DNA of 64,000 nt from Adineta vaga. Its lineage: Eukaryota; Rotifera. A program made the position numbers and the translations under genes. Below are positions 48,302 through 58,774 of this stretch, one piece after another. How positions within the stretch are numbered: the stretch's first letter is position 1; every line of letters begins with the position of its first letter. The notes beneath the pieces were generated by a model. It was not told where the DNA came from and searched no databases. It was given only the letters and a program-made list of their open reading frames with translations. Location of the stretch: assembly GCA_021613535.1 (NCBI GenBank), contig CP075493.1, positions 8,184,001 through 8,248,000 of the forward strand, read 5' to 3'.

Positions 48302-48964
48302 CTATATATAGATACTACAGATTCCATTTATGTACGAGATGCCAATACATTCATCAAGTGTTGAACATATTCCACTACATGTCATTCGACTTCGTGATGG
48401 AAATGTATTCAAAACACCGCCGAACATAGTTTGTTCAACGAATTGATATGTCTTCATATCTGTTCGAGGAGCTTGAGATGAGCATTTTTGTACTACTCGC
48501 TGCTGTTTTGGACGAACACAAACAGTTACTGCGTCAGTAATAGGTGCAGGTGTTGTTGTTGCTGGACACCCGAAGAGAGGAATCAAGCAAAGTATATTGC
48601 CAACAGTACCAAGTACTCCTGCAAGTAGTTCGCCAACACCCGACAGAAGACCAGTTAAAACATCGTCAAGTGTATCCAAACTTCCCAAAATTCCCGTTAC
48701 ATTTTTAGATGCAAACCAAAAGCGAGAATAGCAATTAGCAGATCGAAGAGTTTGATTGAGAACCATTATGTCTTGAGTTATATGTGAAGAATTGGTCAGA
48801 TTCATTAAAGTCATGCCATAATTTTTACATAATTTAATTGAATCATTTAATTTTCGACCTACAGCGCAATCAAGATAATATTGTTCTGGTAGTGGACAAC
48901 TGGTCTCAACAATTGTTACATAGACCATAAGAAATAGAAAAAGTATAGATCGACACATGTTCAT
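48302..48964 (-). CDS. Secreted lectin-like/PAN-like protein, paralogue B, 220 aa
   Basis: Intronless ORF from ATG 48964 to TAG at 48302. Signal peptide ~1-21 (SILFLFLMVYVTIVETSC). It aligns by eye with paralogue A along the whole length: CPLPEQYYLDCAVGRK, CKNYGMTLMNLTNSS, LNQTLRSANCYSRFWFAS, then a Gly/Leu-rich segment (LLSGVGELLAGVLGTVGNIL) longer than in A, CPATTTPAPITDAVTVC, QQRVVQKCSSQAPRTDMKTY, TMFGGVLNTFPSRSRMTC and SGICSTLDECIGISY. All the cysteines of the C-terminal module are kept. The pair arose by tandem duplication with same orientation. The hydrophobic middle segment could be a membrane insertion helix or a tightly packed linker. Confidence 0.8.
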   Translation of the reverse strand: MNMCRSILFLFLMVYVTIVETSCPLPEQYYLDCAVGRKLNDSIKLCKNYGMTLMNLTNSSHITQDIMVLNQTLRSANCYSRFWFASKNVTGILGSLDTLDDVLTGLLSGVGELLAGVLGTVGNILCLIPLFGCPATTTPAPITDAVTVCVRPKQQRVVQKCSSQAPRTDMKTYQFVEQTMFGGVLNTFPSRSRMTCSGICSTLDECIGISYINGICSIYI

Positions 48965-48998
48965 ACAGAAATATGATAGTCAAGCGCTTTGGAAACTT

Positions 48999-49007
48999 GC
49001 TTTTATA
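48999..49007 (-). promoter_or_regulatory. TATA box of paralogue B
   Basis: TATAAAAGC on the minus strand about 36 bp upstream of ATG 48964. Confidence 0.45.
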
Positions 49008-50191
49008 GTTCAATAACAGATAAACAAAAAAGGAAATTATACTTAACTATAGTCCTGATTTTTACTAGCAAAAGCATTTTAACTAAATGATTTTGACAAT
49101 AAAGCTCTTAATAGTTCAGATCCGGTAGTCGCATGTCAAATCTATTCTATTACAATCGAAAAAAGAGTACAATTATAAATAAGAATAGAAAAAACCAATA
49201 TATATTTAAAATATATGAATTAAATAACTTTTTATTAGTGATGTTTTGAAAAACAAAGTCGTAATAGTCCAATTAGCTCCTTGACGAATACAAACAACAT
49301 CAATATATCAACAACAATTCATTGCTTATTTACTTAATTATTTTGCAAATTGAACTAAAAAAATCTCTTGAATTCGAATCTATGTGATCCATGATAATAT
49401 TCACTAGTCATGAATTGTAAATAAGTCGCATTTAGACATCCAATCCGATCGATTTTATTTAATGTTATTATTAACAACAGGATATAGAATTAAGTATCTG
49501 AAACGATATGAATAAATATGCCTTGTTTTGATTGCTTATCAATTGTGTTCATATTATTTTTCTGTGTCTATAAAAGTGACCATGAAGACAAAATCTCATT
49601 TGTTTATGAGTTTGTCTAACATATAGATTTAAGTGCAATCGACTTTTCTCTCTTCTCATTCTTGAGTAAGGAGAATATTAAGAATTTTTTTAATGATTTA
49701 ATATGTTGAAAATTATATGATTGTCGAGAAATGTTCTGTTATCATTCAATGGCGTGTGTGTGTGTGTGTGTGTTTTTGGAAGAAGAAAAAAAGAACATGA
49801 CTGAGATCGAAGAAAAAGAAAGAAATTCGGATTTACTTAATTCAATAAAGATACCAAGTCTTAGTGTTCACTCGATTGAACGACGAGACAAGCCAAGGAT
49901 AGTTTAGCGGAAGGAAAATGATCGTTTATATAAGCATAAGAGAGAGTAATGTAGCAGTCAATAACAGTAATCATTTAACATCATGGTCGTATTCAGCAAA
50001 AAGAAACAGTATTATGACGATGTTGTTTATTGTTGATAGATCAAATCGACTAGTTCTAATATTCTTTTGAAAATAATGAACTATTGCAATGGCTCATGGT
50101 ACTCATGTACTATTTGAGTTTAAATTCATTTTTTCTTCATATTATGGTACTATAAAAACTTGTATTCTTAATTTATTTGATATTTATCTTC
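49008..50191. other. Intergenic between divergent genes, with a GT microsatellite
   Basis: About 1.2 kb, AT-rich, separating paralogue B (minus) and the mGluR gene (plus). It holds a (GT)n run and a TATATAA motif at 49927-49933, ~260 bp before the mGluR start. No gene seen. Confidence 0.5.
49753..49773 (+). repeat. (GT)n microsatellite
   Basis: About ten GT units. Confidence 0.85.
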
Positions 50192-53100
50192 ATGTTCGAA
50201 CAACTTTGTCTATTTTCTTACAACGAATTCAATCGTATTTCAACTGTGATTATCAGCAGTCTATGGCTCTTCGTCACCATTCCTCATTCTCATTTTGTCA
50301 TGTGCTATTTTAATCGTCTATCAGGTATTGTAGATAGAACTATTTCAAAACGTATTCTAATTAGAATATACAGTACTAATTTTTCTCTTTATCCAGTTTT
50401 AAACGAGAATTTTCTGTGACTTACTCTTTTTCTTTTTATTTCTAGCTGTATCACCTGCATCCGAAGCTCCCATTGTCATCGGTGCTTTTTTCTCCTTGCA
50501 CAATCCACCAGTTTCACATGGAGGTGGTCGATTACGAGAATGGTAAGTACAATTTATCTAAATAAACTTACTTTTCTGGTGTTAATGACTATCTTAGTGG
50601 TGACATTCGAGAAGATTATGGCATACATCGTGTCGAAGGTACCTTTTGGATTCTCGATCAAAGTAGGGCAATAGAAATAGTTTTCTTAGTAATCAAATCG
50701 TATTTTTTTAATTTTTCTAGTCAATGCAAATCAATCCATTCTACCAAATATCACTGTCGGTTATCAAATTCGTGATTCATGTTGGTATGCACCAGTTGCA
50801 TTAGAACAAACAATTGAATTTATCGGTAAATCAGTTTTAACTTTTGCTGGTTCAACCATCAATACGAATGAAGGTCGATCACGCCTAGCAGCAATAATCG
50901 GACCGGGAGATAGTTCGATTACCATGCAAACACATAATATTCTACAATTATTTGAAATGCCACAAATTGGATATTCATCTACTGCACGACGATTAAGTGA
51001 TAAAGAAAAATTCAAATATTTTACACGAGTCATTGCATCAGATACACAACAAGCACAAGCTATTGTTGATATTATTCGACAATTTAAATGGAACTATGTT
51101 GCTACGATTGGTACCGAAGGTAATTGAAATAGTTGAAGAGTTGTTATCTGTTTTACTGATAAGTCATGTATGTATATTCAAAGGTGATTATGGTCGTGGT
51201 GGAGTTGAAGCGATTCGTCGTTTATTAAGTGCAGATGCATGTATTGGTGCTGATCTCACGATGGTAAATTCAGATAATCTATCACTTATTCAATTGTATT
51301 TCTTTGACGATTGTAGCCAATTGGTGCAAATGTAACAGTAGCTATTCAATTGATTCGAGAACTCGTCATTCGAGCACCACGAGTTCAAGTGCTTATATGT
51401 TTTTGTCTTGATCATTCGATTCGAGCTATATTACAAGCTATTAATGAGTTAAACTATACACAACGATTTGTTATTCTTGGAAGGTAATTGAACATAATCT
51501 AGAATCTAATTTCTATTTTTCGTTTTGATTCAAAGTGATGCATGGGCTGATCGTTTAAACATAATACCAAATAATACAGAAAATGTAGCATTGGGTGCTA
51601 TTACAGTAAATAATAGAATAAAATTTAGTCTGACAATCGATATTTGTTTTAAATAGATCAAAGCTCGTTCATTACGTGTTCCTGGTTTTGAACAATATTT
51701 TCGTCGATTACATGTTCATAATAATACACGAAATGTATGGTTTTCTGAATATTGGCAACAGAAATTCGATTGTGAATTAACCAATTATAATAATACAAAT
51801 CATCGAAAAACATATGCTCGTCAATGTCGACCAGAACACGAAAGTCTTACTCGAGTTCCCTATAATGAAGATCCTAAGCTGGCCTTTGTGATCAATTCAA
51901 TACTAGCTGTTGTACATGGCCTTGATAAAATGCATAAACAGGTACGTTTGAAAAGATTTTGATATTTATTGATATCATCCTATAATGATAGATCTGTAAT
52001 GGAACTAGTGGTTTATGTGCTGATATGGTTCGTATGAATACATCATTGTTAATGCAATTTTTAAAAAGTAGTCGATTTACCGGTATAACTGGTAATTATG
52101 AAATAACATGGATTATTTGTGCATGAAAATGTCTCTATTGTTTAGGCGAAGAGGTTTTTTTCGACGAAAATGGTGATGGTCCCGGAAGGTTTGATTTATT
52201 GAATAAATTGAGTTTTATATTCGATTTTAACAATAATTTAGATATGATATTATGAATTTACAATATAATATCAATGATACTGAACATCCTCTTCGTTATG
52301 TACACGTTGGTACGTGGAATACAGGAAAATTAAGTTTGAATACATCATCTATTCGTTTCTTTGCTGATCAATATTTATTAAATCAAATCAATATTCGTCA
52401 ATCTTGCAATGAAAATTGTCCATTTGGTCATATCAAAGTTTGTTTTTATCTTTATTTCCTTATTGTTTGTATATACGTATATATATATTGTTTTTTTTAC
52501 ACAGAAATTTACTGATGAAGAACATTGCTGTTGGAAATGTCATTCATGTGATAATGCAATTGTTCTCGACGAAACGACCTGTTTCACCTGTCCCATCGGA
52601 TTTTCACCGAATAATGATCAAACAGGTAATTATTGAATGTGTAGTTTGATGCGACAATTAATCTGAATGTTGAAAATGTTTAAGCTTGTGATTTATTACC
52701 AATCATAACAATCAACTTTCGTCATCCATTGTCAATAATTATATGTTTGATTGCTGGTATTGGCATATTAATAAGTTCATTTGTTGCTTATATATTTATT
52801 CGTTTCAATGCTACACCAGTTGTTAAATCCACAACACGTGAATTGAGTTATTTGATTTTAACCGGCATTTTATTTTGTCATCTAACAGCATTTATTACTC
52901 TACAAAAACCATCATTTATTGTTTGTGTTTTAACACGTTTGTTGCCAGGAATATCATTTTCGATGATCTATGGATCATTAGTAACAAAAACTAATCGAAT
53001 AGCAAGAATTTTAGCACGAAGTAAAAAGAAAATTATTACAAAACGATTAAAATTTATGAGTGCACGACATCAACTTGTCATTGCTTGTGTTATACTTGTG

Positions 53101-54490
53101 ACAGAAATTCTAATTGTTGGTTCGTTATTTCATTGGAATCAAACATAATTGAATCTTTCATTTTTATTTTAGCGGTTACTGTTTATAGAGATCCACCCAA
53201 AGCAGAACTTATTGAAACTGGCGGACGTTTGTTACTTACATGTAAGATTGCCTTTTTTTTCTCCGTAAATCAATAGTTTATGAATTTTTATTAGGCAAAA
53301 AATCAATTCCAGGTATTGTTGCTCCACTTGGTTTCGATGGTTTACTTGTATTTCTATGTACACTTTATGCTGTATGTCTTCTCTTTTTTTCTTGCTTTCG
53401 TTCGTTCTAGAAATGTTCTCTTCTTTTTAGATAAAAACAAGGAATTTACCTGAAAACTTTAATGGTAAATTAAATACAATTAAAATACACTAAACTTTCG
53501 ATCTTTTCTTTCATCTAGAAGCGAAATTTATTGGCTTTTCTATGTATACAACATGTGTTATATGGTTAGCATTTGCTGCTGTTTATGTTGCTATTGATGT
53601 CAAAGTTTTCTCTCTATGTATTGCAACTAATGCAAGTGCATATGTTGTATTAATATTCTTATTTTTTCCCAAACTTTATTTGATTATTTTTAAACCTGAA
53701 AAAAATCAGCGAAGGTAAATATTTCATGAAAGTCATTTTTTCTTTATCAATTTCTTTTAGTGCATTTGCAACAAATACGGATATTCGTTGTCATTTCGGT
53801 TCATCATCATCAAAAGGGAATATTTCCGCTTATCGTTATAGTGAAGGTGCATCTTTATTTCGTCGTTCTGTTATTAATCGGATTCGTTTCGGAAATACTC
53901 TACATGTAGATAATGATTTTTCTAATTCGATTGCTTCATCATCTCTACGTGTCAATGATCTACTTGCTAATGATCGGCGAGCATCGAGCATTCTAGCAGC
54001 TTATGCACATCCATGGACATATAATCGACGATTATCAAGTTCTCCACAACCAGAAGCATCTAATCAAAACATATTGGATGATCTATCCAATATGATAGAA
54101 AATCCAAATCTAACGAAACAATCAACAGATTCGCTGCCACGAGTAGACGATGAAGATCAACCAAATTTTACATCAACACATTCCTCGGAATGTATTCTTG
54201 CAACAAATCTGTCGACTAAGGATGATTTAATAACTGAAAATACGGAAAAAAATGCTTCGATATTATCGATGAAAATTTTCGATCTTGAAAATGAATCATC
54301 AAGTCTTTGGACAGATGAAGATCTCGGATTGAATTCAACGACAACAACAAATTCGAAAACAACTTGTACATGTCAATTAGTATGGCAATTAGAAAAAGAA
54401 ACAGATAGTATTGATAAATTTAAACTTTTTTTCAAACGTGATCATCTTAATGTTGATTGGGATTATGTACAAGGTGCAAGTGAAGTTTAA
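50192..54490 (+). CDS. Metabotropic glutamate receptor, group I-like (class C GPCR), 1098 aa
   Basis: 18 exons (3297 nt): 50192-50324, 50446-50542, 50598-50662, 50721-51119, 51184-51263, 51317-51483, 51536-51605, 51657-51941, 51992-52091, 52146-52188, 52242-52437, 52505-52625, 52685-53119, 53173-53241, 53295-53371, 53431-53464, 53519-53714, 53761-54490. Venus-flytrap domain (~50-500) with VIGAFFSLHNPP, CGDIREDYGIHRVEGTFWIL, NITVGYQIRDSCWY, VALEQTIEFI and the ligand-binding YSSTARRLSDKEKF. These are closest by eye to mGluR1/5. Cysteine-rich linker (CCWKCHSCDNAIV, CFTCPIGFSPNND, ~545-590). Seven TM helices (~597-850): FTM3 region RLLPGISFSMIYGSLVTKTN, TM6 FSMYTTCVIWLAFAAVYVAI. The 243-residue Ser/Asn-rich cytoplasmic tail ends GASEV, a class I PDZ-type end. 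No Homer PPxxF motif seen. The first exon (signal region) is the least certain. Expected role: Gq-coupled glutamate sensing. Confidence 0.93.
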
Positions 54491-54975
54491 TAAGACAAAC
54501 ATCAAATAACTGATCTTTTTATCCCTTTTTCTTTTGTCTAATCAGCAAAAATTTGTACTGTATTAATTATAACGTATTCTATATGAAATACAGTTATTTA
54601 GTCTGAAAGAGTTAATTTTTAATCTACACATATAATCGTATTTCAAGACAGTAAGTAACATTCTAATTAATATCTATCAGTTCAAAATCAGAATATAGAT
54701 TTAACATGAAAAGAGTTTCGATGCCTATCTTTTTTATGCATTTTTTTTTGACTATCTGAAAATTTAGATAGCTGTATTGATTAGTAAAATAAGTACATAT
54801 TTTTATAAAATATTTTGCTCGAGTTATGTCTGAGATAGTTAAAAATACTTTTTCTTCGGACAGTACATAATCCATATATTTATATAATGTTATTTTCAAC
54901 CCAACTATCCCGTACATTTTAACGAATTTTCTTCATCATATATTCATTTTCATAAGCAAAAACAAAACGTTTACA
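54491..54975. other. Spacer between convergent genes
   Basis: 485 bp with the mGluR and TGF-beta 3' UTRs. The minus ORF at 54663-54917 has random AT-rich composition. Confidence 0.5.
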
Positions 54976-56057
54976 TCACAGACAAGCACATTGTTTAACA
55001 ATAATATCTTTAATCGGATAGATTTGTATAGTTCCATCAGTTTGTCGAAGAAGAAAATTATCATCATCATATTGTGATGGTACACAAGTTGATTGTGGAA
55101 CGTGACTATTTTTTTTACTAATCATTGCTTGTAGAAATGCATGTAATGATCTTCGTTGATAAATTAAATCTGAACAAGATCCATCACAATATGTAAATGT
55201 ATACTCTTTTGGTCGAATAATTAAATGAGCTAAACCAAGTTGTTCAAATTGTATTTGAATTGTTTTCAATTTACATTTTGTTTCTTCTTGAAAAGATAAA
55301 TGATTCGAACGAAATGATGATAAAATTAAATAAGAATGTGATGTAGAACACGTTTGATTCGAAATGATTGCTTGAATAATTAAATTCGATTGATTAACTT
55401 GTCGGAGATAATCATAGATATTAACAAAGTAGAAATCTCGCATAGAATCATAGTATAAAGTTGTTTCAATAGAAAAATATTCATGAAAATTTGCCGAATG
55501 TTTTATTACTATTCGTACTGGTAAAGAAGATTTTTGCATTTTATTTGTAGTTATATGATAGACGAGTTCAATTGAAGATAAACTATTGATAGAAGAAGAC
55601 CAGTGAAATATTGATTGAATTTGATTAGATTTGATATGAGAACAATTCGTTGAATTTAATGTAGATATCGGAGTTGTTAGAGATGATGGTTGCGTAATTG
55701 TATATCTACGTCGACGTGTTTTAACTAAAAGATGAAAATAATAAGCGAAGATATTCGAATGCAAATGGAAGAATTTCAATACAAACTTTCTTCTAAATTA
55801 GTTATTAATTGATGATTTTCAATCATCGATTGAATTAATGACGAATGAGAAGTATTTAATAAATCAATGAAATATTGTCTTAGAACAAAATTTCGATAGG
55901 ATTCATTGGATATTAACTGAAATTGATGTGAATTGGATGATGAAAATGTCAAAATTGAAGTCGAATGAGATAAAGTAAACATAATGATAAGTAAGAAGAA
56001 TTTCCAAGATTTAAAAAATTCGAATAGAAAATTCGTAGATAAACTTTCGGAAAACAT
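54976..56057 (-). CDS. Divergent TGF-beta superfamily ligand, 339 aa
   Basis: Two exons: 55787-56057 and 54976-55724 (1020 nt). An N-terminal hydrophobic segment (SWKFFLLIIMFTLSHSTS, ~17-34) acts as signal sequence. The prodomain-like region includes FVLRQYFIDLLNTS and IFHWSSSINSLSSIELVYHI. The C-terminal ~100 residues are the growth-factor domain: CKLKTIQIQFEQLGLAHLII, RPKEYTFTYCDGSCSD, then STCVPSQYDDDNFLLRQTDG and the terminal QCACL. In the usual CCxP pair the first Cys, which forms the inter-chain disulfide, is Thr (STCVP), as in GDF9 and BMP15, so the dimer may be non-covalent. The only polybasic site is KTRRRR (~91-96), far upstream of the knot; no RxxR lies just before the first knot Cys. 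Subfamily cannot be assigned. Confidence 0.87.
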
Positions 56058-57353
56058 TAATTTATTGTTATCATTAATGATAAATAACTTCTAGGATAAT
56101 ATGAATATCGTCGAACTTTTTTCAATATAATTAAATATATATTCATTACGAAAACTAACAAACAAGATCGAATGATAACCGTTCGAACCAAACGAATATA
56201 TAACTACAAGAATAAACGTAATGAGGTAATATAAACAAAAATTGAAGTGTGAAATATTTGTTATTCTTTTTTCTCAGGGGAAAAAAAGTAAACGTTAATA
56301 TCGAATGAAGCTCCTACGCGAACAACGCCTAATATAGTCAAGTCTTATCGCGTATAAGTACGAATCTGTTTGATTCTTTTATGTGCAGTTATTTTGAAGA
56401 CATAGAAAAGAATGTACTGTGCCTTTTGTTATTATTCATTACTCGGTACTTGTACAACTAACATTCTAGTAAATTCGAAAAAGAAAAACTATTGCTTGTC
56501 TTATGTAATACAAAAATTTTTATCTATGACGAAATAATATGTTGTACTTGATGTTTCTTTTTTCATGTTCATTACAGTTGAGAACTTTATGAAAAGAGAA
56601 ACTATTTGAATTTAATAATACATAACTAAAAGTTATGTTTTTTTTTTAGAAATATACATAGTTTCAAGTGCAATGATGATACGTTTTCTTTTCTAGATTA
56701 AATGTAAAACTATGTTTTAAGATTAGTCTATTTATTCGCTTCGAACAAAACACAAAACAGCTGTTTTTTTCTTCTGTTTTGGATCGATTTGATGTTGATA
56801 AATGATAAGTTATCAGTACGTTTATGTTTGAGTGCAAAAAAACGAACAACGATGGACTTTGACAGAAAGTATTTACAACAAAAATAATTTGAAGAGAAAA
56901 ATTGAAACGTGAAAATATCTACACTCAGTTACCGAAAAAGTATTTGGAATTACTCTGGTATTTCAATTTTTGAGAGTGTTTTTATATTCAACAAAATTCG
57001 TCAAGTTGTTTCTTTTTTTGTAAATTTCAAGTTGAACTCGAGTTCATCAACGATATTCTTTTTTTCCAATATATAAGAGATGCATCATCATTTAGGATGA
57101 GTGTTTTATCGAAAAAAATGTGTGAATACATTGTGTGTGATGGTTTAAGAACAGACAAAGAATCTGAAAAATGTTTTTGATGATGATTCAATTGTTAGGA
57201 ATGAAAATTTGCATTAGGTATGATAGGTACATATTTATTATTAAAATACTAAATAGAAAAGAATGATATTATTGTTATTTTTCATGTAGTTATCATAGCT
57301 TATTTATATACTACTATAGCACTGTTAATATCAATTTTAGTCTGAGAGACTGG
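56058..57353. other. Intergenic, no gene seen
   Basis: 1.3 kb between two minus-strand genes, AT-rich. It should include the TGF-beta ligand promoter and the IAP 3' UTR. The ORF at 56664-56849 is not supported. No RING-like remnant of the neighbouring IAP was recognised in the minus-strand sequence just below 57354. Confidence 0.55.
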
Positions 57354-58774
57354 TCATAAATGAGGAAAGCGATCAGATGGTAGACAAAATAGACACTTTG
57401 TTTCTGTAGAACACATTATTGAAGAAATCGTATGATATTCTAACAGATTCGTCATGCTTGCTATTACATGTTGTTCAGCTTTGTCTGAAGATGTTCTATC
57501 AAGAATAGCTTCTAGAAAACTTATTAAAATAAAAATGAATGATTATATCGATTTATAACATACCTAGATGTTGATTTGTATGAATCTGATTCATTGCGAC
57601 ACTGGGAACAATGATAGTCCTTTTCTCTTGCTTGATATAATCTATTTGTTTCTGAGAAATCACACATGCAAGCAATAAATCAGAATCACTGACGAAATCA
57701 GCATCTTCAATAGAGAAGAACCAATTGCACGTGATAAAGAAAAATATTATAAAAATCTTATCTTACGTTTCAACCTTAGTTGATCTTCATAACAACGTTT
57801 AATTATTGATAGTTTGAAATTTTGACACAATAAATATTGAGAAAATGGTAGATCAAGTCGATCATTCACTAGTTTGAATAAAGTTTCCTCATCTGGTATG
57901 ATCATTTGTTTCCTGTCTATACTACTATTTATAGTTTGGATTCGCCAATCAAAATCATCTGATTCAGTCGTATCTAAAGTGTAAAATGTTTCGCTATATG
58001 CTTTTCAATCAAGTAATATACCATACCATGTTGAGCGTTTTTTGATTCTTGTACTTTCTTATATAGTTCGGTATCGCACAACTGTTTCGCATATGCACAA
58101 TTCGGAAACCATCGAGCATGTTCAATCATTGGATTCTCAGTGGGAAGTACATCTTCCAAAGATCCATTACAATAGAAACACGTCACAATGGTCTTCGTGC
58201 CTGTATAGAAAAAACCTGCTTGGACCAAATCATCCATAGACGGTTGATTTTCATTTGGCCACGTTACGAACGATGCATCTCGATCTGTAATATTAGCGTA
58301 AGCAGGATGACATGGATATGTACAGACCATTTCGTTACATCGAAATGGATCGTTGTTCATCACACCATCCATATTGTCTCTCGTAGCTTGATCATTCATT
58401 ATACGAATCGATGCTGCTTGTCGACGTTTCTCCTTAGCAATCACATACGGACATTTGGGTGATAGTGTCTTATGAACTTCACATGGATCATCTGTGTAAG
58501 GTATCCATTGTTGACAGATAAGGTTGCAATATATACATATGACTCGATCACCAACATTACAGTTGAAGAAACCTGCATCGATCATTTGTGCACTGGATGG
58601 AGATGCATGTTGAGGCCAATGTGAAAATGTGCGTTTACGTACGTTTTGTAGTATGTTTACTTCAGTGAGTGGATTTGCTTTGTCGATGACGTCTGCTTCC
58701 TGTCTTTTAACTGGGATCTGTTTATTATTTGTTTCTAAAATTTTTATTGATGATAAGAAATGAGAATGATGCAT
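57354..58774 (-). CDS. Inhibitor-of-apoptosis protein with two BIR domains, UBA-like region and truncated RING, 417 aa
   Basis: Exons 58027-58774, 57767-57973, 57564-57704, 57354-57511 (1254 nt). BIR A (~48-115) has RKRTFSHWP, AGFFNCNVGDRVICIYCN, H-x6-C zinc ligands (CEVHKTLSPKC). BIR B (~165-235) has ASFVTWP, AGFFYTGTKTIVTCFYCNGS, EHARWFPNC. Exons 2 and 3 encode a UBA-like region (LVNDRLDLPFSQYLLCQNF, KLSIIKRCYEDQLRLK; LLLACVISQKQIDYIKQEK). The last exon begins a RING (MCSTETKCLFCLPSDRF) but stops after the first C-x2-C pair, so ubiquitin-ligase activity should be lost. In BIR B the Trp found in the paralogue (NW) is Val (DVL). Closest relative in the window is the plus-strand IAP at 61696-63767, which has an extra N-terminal BIR and a complete RING. 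It could act as a decoy or caspase-binding BIR protein. Confidence 0.88.

Noticed and set aside
50764-51033. 89-residue minus-strand ORF within the mGluR gene
   Set aside because: Antisense shadow of the ligand-binding exon.
58042-58462. Open frames on the plus strand across the IAP gene
   Set aside because: They are antisense shadows of the BIR-coding exon.
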